NCBI GenBank assembly: GCA_021771755.1
Contig: JAETOL010000020.1
Span: forward strand, 1-44,144
From: Lachnospiraceae bacterium
GTDB taxonomy: Bacteria; Bacillota; Clostridia; Lachnospirales; Lachnospiraceae
Reading direction: 5' to 3'
Length of the DNA stretch: 44,144 bases
The notes under the pieces were generated by a model that made no database searches, was not told the origin of the DNA, and worked only from the letters and a program-made list of their open reading frames with translations. Each line of letters opens with the position of its first letter. Position 1 is the first letter of the stretch. This document shows, in pieces, positions 34,326 to 43,341 of this stretch. The translations under genes were made by a program, and so were the position numbers.

Positions 34326-34354
34326 TTGACTGAAAATTTCAAATGTGATAGCAT
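34326..34354 (+). promoter_or_regulatory. candidate promoter of the MATE gene
   Basis: TTGACT (34326-34331) and TAGCAT (34349-34354) are 17 bp apart, about 36 bases upstream of the MATE start. It is divergent from the T-box promoter. Confidence 0.45.
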
Positions 34355-34389
34355 TATATCAACACATTATAAACATCGAGGTTTTAATC

Positions 34390-35754
34390 ATGAGTACGAC
34401 TTCTTCAAAAACCCTTCTGACCGAAGGCCCTATCTGGAAAAAAATGGTGTCTTTTGCTTTTCCTATTTTTCTCGGCAATCTTTTTCAGCAGTTTTATAAC
34501 ACTGCCGACTCCCTGATCGTCGGGAATTTTCTGGGAAGTAATGCACTGGCTGCCGTCAGCTCCTCCGGAAGTATCATTTTTCTTCTGGTGGGCTTTTTTA
34601 ATGGAATTGCTATCGGCGCCGGCGTGGTGATCGCCCGCTATTACGGCGCAAGACAAACAGAAAATCTTCAAAAAGCCATACATACCACCGTTGGATTCGG
34701 TCTGATATCCGGAGTACTTCTGACCATCCTTGGACTTCTTCTGGTTCCCAAAATCCTGATTCTGATGAAGACCCCTGCCGATGTACTTCCAAACTCCATC
34801 TGCTACTTCCGGGTCTATTTTCTGGGATCTGTGGCCTTTGTCCTTTACAATAATTTTGTAGGAATCATGCAGTCGGTCGGAGACAGCAAACATCCGCTGT
34901 ACTATCTGATATTTTCCTCGCTGGTCAATATCAGTCTGGATCTTCTTTTTGTCGGAGTCTTCCATATGGGTGTGGGCGCTGCTGCAGCGGCAACCATTAT
35001 CTCCCAGTTTATCAGCGCATTTCTCTGCCTTAACCGGCTTACCAGAAAAAGCCCTGAAGAATACCGGGTACATATCCGCAAAATCCATCTGGATCCTTTT
35101 ATGCTCCGTCAGATCATCAGCAACGGACTTCCTGCCGGTCTTCAGAATTCGATCATCTCTCTGGCCAATGTAGTCGTCCAGTCCAATATCAACAGTTTTG
35201 GAAACCTGGCGGTAGCCGGATGCGGCGCATACTCCAAGGTAGAAGGCTTCGGCTTTCTTCCTATCACCTGCTTCTCCATGGCTCTGACCACCTTTATCAG
35301 CCAGAACCTGGGAGCCGGAAAATACGACAGGGCAAAAAAAGGAGCCCGCTTTGGCATTGGGTGCAGCCTTATCATGGCAGAGTGCATCGGAATCCTTATT
35401 TATTTTGCCTCTCCGGTTCTTATCGCTGCTTTTAACAGTGATCCGGAGGTTGTGGCTTTTGGTGTCCGTCAGGCACATACCGTCACTTTGTTTTATTTTC
35501 TGCTGGCGTTTTCACATTGTCTGGCAGGTCTTCTCCGAGGAGCCGGAAAATCCATCATTCCCATGTTTGTGATGATGGTCTGCTGGTGTATCATCCGCGT
35601 GTCCTACATCACCATTGCCGTAAAACTGGTTCCTTCCATCCAGGTGGTCTTCTGGGCATATCCGCTCACCTGGACTTTAAGTTCTATTGTATTTTTGATC
35701 TTTTATCTCAAATCCGACTGGATCCATTTCAATGTTAAAAGAAACAGCCCCTGA
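34390..35754 (+). CDS. MATE family efflux transporter
   Basis: A 454-residue membrane protein with 12 predicted membrane segments. MATE signatures: PIFLGNLFQQFYNTADSLIVGNFLGSNALAAVS near the N terminus, GLPAGLQNSIISLANVVVQSNINSFG at the start of the second half, and FLPITCFSMALTTFISQNLGAGKYDRAKKG. Family knowledge: exports cationic drugs or metabolites with Na+ or H+. The ATG at 34390 has GAGG 8 nt upstream; the frame further upstream is AT-rich and overlaps the promoter. The last codons and the stop lie inside the terminator hairpin. Confidence 0.9.
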   Translation: MSTTSSKTLLTEGPIWKKMVSFAFPIFLGNLFQQFYNTADSLIVGNFLGSNALAAVSSSGSIIFLLVGFFNGIAIGAGVVIARYYGARQTENLQKAIHTTVGFGLISGVLLTILGLLLVPKILILMKTPADVLPNSICYFRVYFLGSVAFVLYNNFVGIMQSVGDSKHPLYYLIFSSLVNISLDLLFVGVFHMGVGAAAAATIISQFISAFLCLNRLTRKSPEEYRVHIRKIHLDPFMLRQIISNGLPAGLQNSIISLANVVVQSNINSFGNLAVAGCGAYSKVEGFGFLPITCFSMALTTFISQNLGAGKYDRAKKGARFGIGCSLIMAECIGILIYFASPVLIAAFNSDPEVVAFGVRQAHTVTLFYFLLAFSHCLAGLLRGAGKSIIPMFVMMVCWCIIRVSYITIAVKLVPSIQVVFWAYPLTWTLSSIVFLIFYLKSDWIHFNVKRNSP

Positions 35755-35773
35755 TCCATCAGAGGCTGTTTCT
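35740..35773 (+). terminator. terminator overlapping the end of the MATE gene
   Basis: AGAAACAGCC (35740-35749) pairs with GGCTGTTTCT (35764-35773); the stop codon lies in the loop. T-rich tail is weak (TTTCTGAAAAT), so it may also protect the transcript end. Confidence 0.6.
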
Positions 35774-35817
35774 GAAAATACGGATTCCACACTACAGGAT
35801 CCCGCATCTAAGAAAAA

Positions 35818-38523
35818 TCATGATTCTTCCGCTTCAATCCCATCTGTTTCAATTACAAATTTCACTTTTCCGTCCATATTATCATCCTGTCCGTCAAAAG
35901 CTTTATAGGATTTGTCTGCATTTTCTACTGCTTTGATTCTTTCCATCACGGCTTTTATATCATCGTTTAACATGTCTGTGATTTTCTGTATTCCTTCTTC
36001 GTCAAACTTCTCCATGCCTTCTTTTAATTTTGTAGAGCCGTCTTTTAATTTTGTTGTTCCTGATTTCAGTTCTTTTCCGCCTGCTGCCAGCTTAGAAGTT
36101 CCATCTTTTAAGGCCGCAGCTCCATCTGCCAGCTTAGAAATACCATCACCTAAAGCATTTCCGCCTGCTGCCAATGCATTTCCTCCATTTAAGAGTTCTG
36201 TGCTGCCCTGCTCAAGCTGAGAGGCTCCGTTGTTTAAAGAAGCATTATTTGCTGTCAGTGCCTTAACACCTTTTTGAAGTTGCTGTGCGCCGATATTCAA
36301 AGCTTTGCTTCCGTCTGCCAGCTGATCGATGCCTCCACTAAGCTGTCCTGCTCCTGCAGAAAGCTGCTGGATTCCCGCATTCAAAGCCGATGCTCCTGCT
36401 GCTGCAGAAGAAGCTCCTGCGTTTAATTCCTCGTTTTTGGAAACCAATTCCGCACTTCCTGCTTTTAATTGTTCTACCGCTTTCTGCAGCTTATCAGAAA
36501 GTTCTGTCAGATTTCCCACTGATTTCATTGCCTCCGCAAAAGACTGCGTTCCTTTTTTCAAAGCTTCTGCTCCTGCTGCTGCACTGGCCGTTCCCTCTTT
36601 CATAGTATTGAGCTGTGCCTGCGCCTCTGAAAGTGCCGCATCTGCACTGGGGATCTGTCCGTTTACGGCATTCATCGCTGCCTGGATCTGCTGCAGTCCC
36701 TGGATTGCCGCATCTGCACCGCCATTATCACCGCCTGTTACCGGTACATTAATATTAGCAGAGGTCTGGACTCCTACGGAAACTCCGATTCCACCTAAGT
36801 TAGCCAGCACTGCCTGTTTCTGCTCTTCCGGAATGCCTGCGGCATCCAAAGCTGCTGCCACATTGCTGCTCTGCTGCTGATTTGCCTGTGCATTTGCCTG
36901 TTCGTTTACCAAAGCATTTTCCTGCGCGATAGCCGCATTTGCCTGTTCATTTACAGAATTTGTGTCTACCTGAGGTGCAGACTGACTATTGATCAGATTT
37001 CCTATAAGACCGGCAGCCTGACCGCTTAAGTCTCCTACTGTCTGTGCAGCGCTTTTTAACCCACTGACACTATCTCCCAGTTTTCCAGCTGCTGCCTCAG
37101 CCTGTGACATCCCCTGCTGTAAAGTTCCGGCTCCCTGGATCAGCTGACCAGCACCTTCTGTCAGGCTCTGTATTGCCTGCGGAAGCTGAGATACCTGTTC
37201 CATAGACTGATCGAGTTCCCCTTTCAGCTGACCAAGTCCCTGGTCCAGAGCAGCAGTTCCTGCTGTGTACGCCTGTACGCCTTGCTTAAGGCTTTTGGTA
37301 CCTTCTTCCAACTGTGTTCCTCCGGTACTCAGCTGCTCTACACCCGTGATAAGAGCTCCTTTTTTTTCATTTAATGTTCCAATTCCTTTATTCAGCTCAG
37401 ATACACCTTTTGCCACCTGATCAATACCGTTCCCTAATTGAGCCGTACCACTTGTATAAGCGCTCACGCCCTTCTGCAGCTGACCAGCGCCACCCTTCAG
37501 AGAGCTCATCCCTGCAGTCAGTTTTGATATGCCTCCCAGAAGCTCCCCTTTCTTGCTGTTCATTGTATCGATTCCGTTTTTCAGCTGACCAGCGCCATCA
37601 TCAGCACTGTTCAGTCCGTTCACAAAAGTATCTGCAGAGCTGTCCAGAGTAGAAATACCCTCCTGAAGCTCTTTGCTTCCTTTGACCAGTGCCGTAGAAG
37701 AATCCGTCAGAGTATCCAGTTTTTCTTTTAAATCATCTGTATCGGTGGCATCTCCCAGATTCAGATCCTCTAAAAGTCCGGTAGTCGCCACAGTTGCTGT
37801 CATTCCCAATGAAAAATTCTGCACATCTGCCGTCAGTTCCACATAATCCGGAATTTCAATTTCATTCAGTTCTTCCATGTCCGAAAGCTTCAGGCTGTCT
37901 GCCAGTCCCGGGAATCCATAGCCTACTGCAATATCATTGCTTCCATCTGAAAGCACTTTTCCATTTACCATTTCTACATTCGTAAATGTATCTGCCGGAA
38001 GAATCATGGCCGTCATCATCATAAACGGTGTATATATTTCTTCCTTTTTTCCATTCACTTTTTCTGTTTTCTTTTCTGTGTTTTCATAGTCGATACGGAT
38101 TTTTACTTTTCCACTTTTACCGGCCAGATCAGCAGCCTGGATTTCTCTTCCATCCAGATAATAAGTCAGCCTTACCGAAACCGGAAGTTCTTTCCCTGTC
38201 GTACCCTGATAATAAATGTCTTCTCCATCTGTATTCCAGGTAATTGTTCCATCTTCGTTCTGCTGAAAAGTCTCATCACCTTTTACATTTTCAATATCTG
38301 TCAGACTGCTTTTATCTTTCAGATTTTTCTCTTTTCCTTTGTTTTTCAGCCAGTTGCTGACGATTACTTCTTCTGTATTTCCATTTTCATCTGCATTTAC
38401 ATAAACTGTCTGTTCCTTTTCCGGCTGATCGTCCGCTGCAGCCAATGCAGGAGAAACCGGTAAAACAACTGACATCATCATTGACATACCTACCAGAAGC
38501 GCCTGTACGTTCTTCCTCTTCAT
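35818..38523 (-). CDS. secreted heptad-repeat (LxxG) protein partner of MMPL transporter
   Basis: A 901-residue exported protein. Signal peptide 1-30. Residues 35-260 are a beta-rich extracellular part (YYLDGREIQAADLAGKSGKV, AVGYGFPGLADSLKLSDMEELNEIEIP). Residues 275-475 and 640-838 are long arrays of seven-residue xxxLxxG repeats (for example GISKLTAGMSSLKGGAGQLQ), as in YhgE/Pip and EsaA-type proteins, predicted to form long coiled rods. A Gln/Asn/Ala-rich linker (about 505-605) separates them. Unlike YhgE/Pip there is no C-terminal membrane domain. GGAGG lies 8 nt before the ATG. It starts 12 bases after the MMPL gene, so the two work together. Function is unknown; a periplasm-like scaffold or substrate conduit is inference. 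Confidence 0.8.
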   Translation of the reverse strand: MKRKNVQALLVGMSMMMSVVLPVSPALAAADDQPEKEQTVYVNADENGNTEEVIVSNWLKNKGKEKNLKDKSSLTDIENVKGDETFQQNEDGTITWNTDGEDIYYQGTTGKELPVSVRLTYYLDGREIQAADLAGKSGKVKIRIDYENTEKKTEKVNGKKEEIYTPFMMMTAMILPADTFTNVEMVNGKVLSDGSNDIAVGYGFPGLADSLKLSDMEELNEIEIPDYVELTADVQNFSLGMTATVATTGLLEDLNLGDATDTDDLKEKLDTLTDSSTALVKGSKELQEGISTLDSSADTFVNGLNSADDGAGQLKNGIDTMNSKKGELLGGISKLTAGMSSLKGGAGQLQKGVSAYTSGTAQLGNGIDQVAKGVSELNKGIGTLNEKKGALITGVEQLSTGGTQLEEGTKSLKQGVQAYTAGTAALDQGLGQLKGELDQSMEQVSQLPQAIQSLTEGAGQLIQGAGTLQQGMSQAEAAAGKLGDSVSGLKSAAQTVGDLSGQAAGLIGNLINSQSAPQVDTNSVNEQANAAIAQENALVNEQANAQANQQQSSNVAAALDAAGIPEEQKQAVLANLGGIGVSVGVQTSANINVPVTGGDNGGADAAIQGLQQIQAAMNAVNGQIPSADAALSEAQAQLNTMKEGTASAAAGAEALKKGTQSFAEAMKSVGNLTELSDKLQKAVEQLKAGSAELVSKNEELNAGASSAAAGASALNAGIQQLSAGAGQLSGGIDQLADGSKALNIGAQQLQKGVKALTANNASLNNGASQLEQGSTELLNGGNALAAGGNALGDGISKLADGAAALKDGTSKLAAGGKELKSGTTKLKDGSTKLKEGMEKFDEEGIQKITDMLNDDIKAVMERIKAVENADKSYKAFDGQDDNMDGKVKFVIETDGIEAEES

Positions 38524-38535
38524 GATCAAAACCTC

Positions 38536-40605
38536 CTATTTTCTAACTTTGAAATTTTTACTTGTTGCACAGATAACCCTGTCGAATATCCAGTACATGG
38601 CCGGTAAAAACAAAAGTACTGCACACATACTGATCAATGCGCCCCTAGCCATAAGCAGGCACAAGGAACTGATCATATCGATCTTAGAATAAATACCAAC
38701 TCCAAAAGTTGCTGCAAAGAAACTGGATGCAGATACCATGACCGGCCGGATGCTGCTTTCCAGTGCAATGCTGATGGATTCTTTTTTGCTCTTTCCGCTG
38801 CCTCTTTCCTGCTCATAACGACTGGTCATCAAAATCGCATAATCTACAGTCGCTCCAAGCTGGATGGTTCCAATAACAATTGAGGCAATAAACGGAAGTT
38901 CTGTACCCGTAAGGTACGGAATTCCCATATTGATAAAAATCGCTCCCTCTATTACCAGCACCAGGATCACCGGAAGTGTAATCGATTTAAATACAAACAG
39001 AATGATCAGAAATACAGCTATAATAGAAACGGCGCTGACCACTTTAAAATCGTGATCGGTAATCTCGATCAAATCCTTTGTACAGGGTGCTTCTCCTACC
39101 AGCATTCCATTTTTATCATAGGATTTCAGGATCGTATTCAACTCATTGATCTGAACATTTACCTCTTCAGAAGCTGTCTGATATTCATTTGTGATCAGCA
39201 TCAGTTCATAATTATCACTTTCCAGAATGTCTTTGATATCCTGAGGTATCATACTTTCCGGCAAAGTCGGTCCAATGATACTTTCCAGTCCCAAAACTTC
39301 CTTGACTCCATCCACCTGTTCCATTTCTTTGATCATTTTATGTTTTTCCTTACTGGATACGTTTTTATCCATAAGGATCATGTGCGCTGCACCCATATGA
39401 TATTCTTCCTGAAGTTTTTCATTTGCCATAATAGACTCCAGATTTTTCGGCAGACTGGAATCCAGATTATAGTAAACAGCTGTGTTCGCCTGAAAATAGG
39501 CAAATGGAAGAAACAAAGCTACACAAAGGAAAGCAAATGCCTTATGATGTTTCACTAAAAACTCTGAGATTTTTGGAAAATCCGGTATCAGCTGTTTATG
39601 TTTTGTTTTTTCCAACGCTTTATCAAAAATCATGATCATAGATGGAAGAACCGTAACACAACAGATCACACCAAATATAACACCTTTTGCCATTACAATT
39701 CCCAGATCCAGACCAAGAGTAAAGCTCATAAAGCAAAGCGCCACAAAACCGGCAATGGTTGTAATAGAACTTCCTACTACAGATTTTATAGTAGCTGCAA
39801 TTGCCTGAGCCATGGCTTCCTTATGGTCCTCTCCATAAAGCTTCCTCTGCTCCTGATAGCTGTGCCACAGGAAAATGGAATAGTCCATCGTCACACCCAG
39901 CTGAAGGACTGCACTTAGTGCTTTGGTAATGTAGGAAATCTCCCCTTTAAATATGTTTGTTCCCATATTGTAAAGAATCGCAATACCGATACTTGCCAAG
40001 AACAAAAACGGAATCAGATAAGACTCCATCGTCAGTGCCAGTACGATGCAGGACAGCAGCACGGCAATCAATACATAAATTGCAACCTCCGACTCTGCCA
40101 GGTTCTTTGTATCCGTAACAATCGCTGACATACCGCTGACAAAGCACTGTTTTCCCGCCAGCTTTCGGATATCTCCGATCGCATCCATGGTTTCGTCCGC
40201 TGAAGTAGTGGTTTCAAAAATGATAAACATCATCGTGGAATCATCTGAAAACAGTGCACTTCGTATTTTATCCGGCAGCATTTCCACCGGAACGCTTAAA
40301 TCCGAAAAGCTATCGTACCATACCACCTTGGAAACGTGTTCTACGCCTTCGATTTTTTTCTTTAGCGCTGCTACATCTTTATTTTTCATACCTTCGCAAA
40401 TAAACATGGAATATGCTCCGGTTCCAAATTCATCTACCAGAATATCCTGACCTTTCATCGTTTCAATATCATCCGGCAGATAATATAGTACATCATAGTT
40501 TACTCTGGTATTTATATATCCGATTGCGGATGGTATCAGAAGCAGCAGACTCAGAATAAAAATCGGAATCCGGAATTTTACAATTTTTCTTCCCAGCTTT
40601 ACCAT
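38536..40605 (-). CDS. MMPL/RND superfamily transporter
   Basis: A 689-residue membrane protein with 12 predicted membrane segments in two halves, each with a large extracytoplasmic loop (about residues 40-160 and 390-510). Signatures: the SSD-like LQLGVTMDYSIFLWHSYQEQRKLYGEDHKEAM and its second-half counterpart IQLGATVDYAILMTSRYEQERGSGKSKKES, each carrying the aspartate of the proton relay. Family knowledge: MMPL proteins export lipids, siderophores or antibiotics using proton force. GGAAG precedes the ATG. It is divergent from the TetR gene and followed by the heptad-repeat protein. Confidence 0.9.
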   Translation of the reverse strand: MVKLGRKIVKFRIPIFILSLLLLIPSAIGYINTRVNYDVLYYLPDDIETMKGQDILVDEFGTGAYSMFICEGMKNKDVAALKKKIEGVEHVSKVVWYDSFSDLSVPVEMLPDKIRSALFSDDSTMMFIIFETTTSADETMDAIGDIRKLAGKQCFVSGMSAIVTDTKNLAESEVAIYVLIAVLLSCIVLALTMESYLIPFLFLASIGIAILYNMGTNIFKGEISYITKALSAVLQLGVTMDYSIFLWHSYQEQRKLYGEDHKEAMAQAIAATIKSVVGSSITTIAGFVALCFMSFTLGLDLGIVMAKGVIFGVICCVTVLPSMIMIFDKALEKTKHKQLIPDFPKISEFLVKHHKAFAFLCVALFLPFAYFQANTAVYYNLDSSLPKNLESIMANEKLQEEYHMGAAHMILMDKNVSSKEKHKMIKEMEQVDGVKEVLGLESIIGPTLPESMIPQDIKDILESDNYELMLITNEYQTASEEVNVQINELNTILKSYDKNGMLVGEAPCTKDLIEITDHDFKVVSAVSIIAVFLIILFVFKSITLPVILVLVIEGAIFINMGIPYLTGTELPFIASIVIGTIQLGATVDYAILMTSRYEQERGSGKSKKESISIALESSIRPVMVSASSFFAATFGVGIYSKIDMISSLCLLMARGALISMCAVLLFLPAMYWIFDRVICATSKNFKVRK

Positions 40606-40646
40606 TTTGATTTCTTCCTTTCCTAATGATTTCCAAATATAGTTTA

Positions 40647-40716
40647 TGACTTTTGGTCATTCATTGTTATAACGCAAAAATGACTTTTAGTCAATATAAA
40701 ATATGACTAAAAGTCA
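40647..40716. promoter_or_regulatory. three TetR operator candidates
   Basis: Three 13-bp palindromes of the form TGAC-N5-GTCA lie between the divergent genes: TGACTTTTGGTCA (40647-40659), TGACTTTTAGTCA (40681-40693) and TGACTAAAAGTCA (40704-40716). The last two are an exact inverted repeat of each other. The middle one covers the -35 box of the MMPL promoter and the first lies at its start site, so bound regulator should repress. The regulator is probably the adjacent TetR protein. Confidence 0.75.
40666..40694 (-). promoter_or_regulatory. sigma-A promoter of the MMPL-heptad operon
   Basis: On the - strand, TTGACT (40689-40694) and TATAAC (40666-40671) are 17 bp apart. It is overlapped by the operator palindrome at 40681-40693. 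Confidence 0.7.
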
Positions 40717-40767
40717 TTTTATTTTTTTATACATTATGTAGAATTTCCATTTTCCCTCTTTTGAGGT

Positions 40768-40797
40768 TTGACATTTTCCCTCTTACCTCTCTATAAT
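40768..40797 (+). promoter_or_regulatory. sigma-A promoter of the TetR gene
   Basis: TTGACA (40768-40773) and TATAAT (40792-40797) are 18 bp apart. Both boxes are perfect. It lies more than 50 bases from the nearest operator, so autoregulation may be weak. Confidence 0.65.
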
Positions 40798-40819
40798 TGT
40801 AGCGAAGGAGGCAATACAA

Positions 40820-41422
40820 ATGAGTAAGGTAGATAATAATAAAGAGCAGAAAAGAAATTCCCTTTTGGATTCCGCTTTTACTCTGTTTATAGACAATGGA
40901 TTTAATAAGACCTCCATTTCAGACATTGTATCAAAAGCAGGTGTCGCAAAGGGAACTTTCTATCTGTATTTTAAGGATAAGTATGATATCCGAAACCATT
41001 TGATCAGCCACAAAGCCAACCAGGTTTTTCAGACAGCCTGTACGGAACTGATGAAACACAAAGAATTAAAAGACTTTGAAGAGCAGGTTTTATTTATCAT
41101 TGATAATATTTTAGATCAGTTCGCACAGAATCATAATCTGGTACTACTGCTGTCCAAACATTTAAGCTGGGGATTTTTTACAGATTTTTTGGCTGTTGCA
41201 CCAAGCGAAAACAGACCTTCCATATATACGATCTATCAGACTATGCTGGCTCATGCTTCTCACACCTATCGTACCCCGGATCTGATGATGTATATGATCA
41301 TCGAGCTGGTCAGCGGCACCAGCTACAATACGATTCTTTATAAGCAGCCTCTGTCTCTGGAGAAAATAAAAAAACCGCTCTATGAAGTTGTGAAGGGAAT
41401 TTTTGTACAGTTTCGAGAATAA
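40820..41422 (+). CDS. TetR/AcrR family transcriptional regulator
   Basis: A 200-residue repressor. The N-terminal TetR HTH is at about residues 10-57 (LLDSAFTLFIDNGFNKTSISDIVSKAGVAKGTFYLYFKDKYDIR), with helix 3 GTFYLYF contacting DNA. The C-terminal ligand-binding helical domain is not typed, so the inducer is unknown. Divergent from the MMPL-heptad operon and almost certainly its regulator, binding the three TGAC-N5-GTCA palindromes. AAGGAGG precedes the ATG. Confidence 0.92.
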   Translation: MSKVDNNKEQKRNSLLDSAFTLFIDNGFNKTSISDIVSKAGVAKGTFYLYFKDKYDIRNHLISHKANQVFQTACTELMKHKELKDFEEQVLFIIDNILDQFAQNHNLVLLLSKHLSWGFFTDFLAVAPSENRPSIYTIYQTMLAHASHTYRTPDLMMYMIIELVSGTSYNTILYKQPLSLEKIKKPLYEVVKGIFVQFRE

Positions 41423-41430
41423 ACTTCAAG

Positions 41431-41486
41431 AAAAACAAAAGTCTATGAACAGATCCTTGTCGATCTGTCCATAGACTTTTTGTTTT
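41431..41486. terminator. bidirectional terminator between TetR and GGGtGRT genes
   Basis: AAAACAAAAGTCTATG (41432-41447) with GACAGATC/GATCTGTC-type inner pairing and CATAGACTTTTTGTTTT (41470-41486). The long stem with A-rich and T-rich ends suits both convergent genes. Confidence 0.8.
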
Positions 41487-41504
41487 AAATGATTCTGTTA
41501 TTTC

Positions 41505-42515
41505 TTAGAATTTGCCTTCTTTCGCAGCTTCCTCAATGGAAACAGCTACAGCTACAGTCATACCAACCATCGGATTGTTACCTGCGCCGATCAGACCCAT
41601 CATTTCTACGTGAGCCGGTACGGAAGAAGAACCTGCAAACTGAGCGTCAGAATGCATACGTCCAAGTGTATCTGTCATACCGTAGGAAGCAGGACCTGCT
41701 GCCATGTTGTCCGGATGAAGGGTACGTCCTGTACCGCCGCCGGATGCAACGGAGAAGTATTTTTTGCCTTTTTCGATGCACTCTTTTTTGTATGTTCCTG
41801 CAACCGGATGCTGGAAACGAGTCGGGTTTGTAGAGTTACCTGTGATAGAAACGTCTACGCCCTCTTTCCACATGATCGCAACACCTTCCGGAACACTGTT
41901 TGCACCGTAGCAGTTAACTTTTGCACGAAGTCCCTCAGAGTAGGATTTGCGGAATACTTCCTTAACTTCGTTTGTATATGGATCATACTCTGTCTCAACA
42001 TATGTAAATCCATTGATTCTTGCGATGATCTGAGCTGCGTCTTTTCCAAGACCGTTCAGGATAACGCGAAGTGGTTTCTGACGAACTTTATTTGCTTTTT
42101 CAGCGATACCGATCGCACCTTCTGCTGCTGCGAAGGACTCATGACCTGCCAGGAATGCAAAGCACTCTGTCTCTTCTTCAAGAAGCATTTTTCCAAGGTT
42201 ACCATGGCCAAGACCTACTTTACGTGTATCTGCAACAGATCCCGGAATACAGAAAGCCTGAAGGCCTTCTCCGATAGCTGCTGCTGCATCTGCTGCTCTT
42301 CTGCATCCTTTTTTGATTGCGATAGCTGCACCTACAATGTAAGCCCAGCAAGCGTTCTCAAAACAGATCGGCTGGATGCCTTTGATCTGATCATAAACGT
42401 TCAGACCTGCATCTTTAGTGATTTTTTCTGCTTCTTCAATGGAAGCAATTCCATAACTGTTTAAAACAGAATTGATCTTATCAATTCGTCTCTCGTATGA
42501 TTCAAATAAAGCCAT
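41505..42515 (-). CDS. GGGtGRT family protein
   Basis: A 336-residue cytoplasmic protein of the family named for the motif GGGTGRT, here at residues 259-265 (SVASGGGTGRTLHPDNMA). Function unknown. Other visible blocks: CFENACWAYIVGAAIAIKKGCRRAADAAAAIGEG, GLGHGNLGKMLLEEETECFAFLAGHESFAAAEGAIG, and C-terminal MGLIGAGNNPMVGMTVAVAVSIEEA. It has no membrane segment. AGGAGG lies before the ATG. It follows the NifU-like scaffold gene on the same strand, as usual in this family, which suggests a link to Fe-S or cysteine metabolism. Confidence 0.88.
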   Translation of the reverse strand: MALFESYERRIDKINSVLNSYGIASIEEAEKITKDAGLNVYDQIKGIQPICFENACWAYIVGAAIAIKKGCRRAADAAAAIGEGLQAFCIPGSVADTRKVGLGHGNLGKMLLEEETECFAFLAGHESFAAAEGAIGIAEKANKVRQKPLRVILNGLGKDAAQIIARINGFTYVETEYDPYTNEVKEVFRKSYSEGLRAKVNCYGANSVPEGVAIMWKEGVDVSITGNSTNPTRFQHPVAGTYKKECIEKGKKYFSVASGGGTGRTLHPDNMAAGPASYGMTDTLGRMHSDAQFAGSSSVPAHVEMMGLIGAGNNPMVGMTVAVAVSIEEAAKEGKF

Positions 42516-42592
42516 TTACTTATCCTCCTGATTTTTTCATCTGATATGCTGCTCACAATGATCCAGCATTAAAATGTCGTGAGATCCTGTGA

Positions 42593-43285
42593 TCACTCTT
42601 TTCTTGGGTCGATGATCTTAACCGCATCGTCAACACGGCCATACTGACCTTTTGCTTTTTCCCATGCAGTATTCGGGTCATCACCTTTTTTGATGAAATC
42701 AGTCATTTTTCCAAGGCTTACGAACTGATATCCGATGATCTCATCATCCTCGTCAAGAGCGATACCTGTTACATAACCCTCTGCCATTTCCAGATAACGA
42801 GGTCCTTTTTTCAGAGTTCCGTACATTGTACCAACCTGAGAGCGAAGTCCTTTTCCAAGGTCCTCAAGACCAGCACCGATCGGAAGTCCATCCTCAGAAA
42901 ATGCAGACTGAGAACGTCCATAAACGATCTGAAGGAACAGCTCTCTCATAGCTGTATTGATCGCGTCACAAACAAGGTCTGTGTTCAGCGCTTCCAGTAC
43001 AGTACGGCCTGGAAGGATTTCAGAAGCCATAGCTGCGGAATGAGTCATACCGGAGCATCCGATTGTCTCTACCAGTGCTTCCTGGATGATACCCTCTTTT
43101 ACATTCAGAGTCAGCTTACATGCGCCCTGCTGCGGTGCGCACCAGCCGATACCATGTGTCAGACCGGAAATGTCTTTTACTTCTTTTGCCTGTACCCATT
43201 TTGCTTCTTCCGGGATAGGAGCAGCTCCATGATGAACGCCCTGTGCCACTGGACACATTTCTTCTACTTCGCGTGAATAAATCAT
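42593..43285 (-). CDS. NifU-like iron-sulfur cluster assembly scaffold protein
   Basis: A 230-residue protein related to the N-terminal domain of NifU/IscU. Cysteines Cys11, Cys49, Cys56, Cys77 and Cys106 are placed at ETIGCSGMTHSAAMASEIL (with Cys77) and TDLVCDAINTAMRELF (with Cys106), the two conserved scaffold sites. It is longer than IscU (about 130). The role in cluster assembly is from family knowledge; the extra C-terminal 80 residues are not typed. AAAGGAG precedes the ATG. It is the first gene of a pair with the GGGtGRT protein. Confidence 0.83.
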   Translation of the reverse strand: MIYSREVEEMCPVAQGVHHGAAPIPEEAKWVQAKEVKDISGLTHGIGWCAPQQGACKLTLNVKEGIIQEALVETIGCSGMTHSAAMASEILPGRTVLEALNTDLVCDAINTAMRELFLQIVYGRSQSAFSEDGLPIGAGLEDLGKGLRSQVGTMYGTLKKGPRYLEMAEGYVTGIALDEDDEIIGYQFVSLGKMTDFIKKGDDPNTAWEKAKGQYGRVDDAVKIIDPRKE

Positions 43286-43322
43286 TGTAAAACTCCTTTC
43301 AAGTGTAGATTTACTTTAATGC

Positions 43323-43341
43323 TGTTAAGTCTCCCTTAACA
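43323..43341. promoter_or_regulatory. 19-bp palindrome upstream of the Fe-S scaffold gene
   Basis: TGTTAAG (43323-43329), a 5-base centre, and CTTAACA (43335-43341) form a perfect inverted repeat in the leader. It may be an operator for an Fe-S or redox regulator, or an RNA hairpin. Confidence 0.5.

Noticed and set aside
34405..35478. Long - strand open frame (357 codons) opposite the MATE gene
   Set aside because: Mirror of a membrane gene; no start signal and polar, Lys/Gly/Ser-rich composition.
36100..36900. Repeated Ala/Pro-rich frames and short repeats
   Set aside because: They mirror the LxxG repeat coding of the heptad protein, not a separate repeat array or CRISPR.
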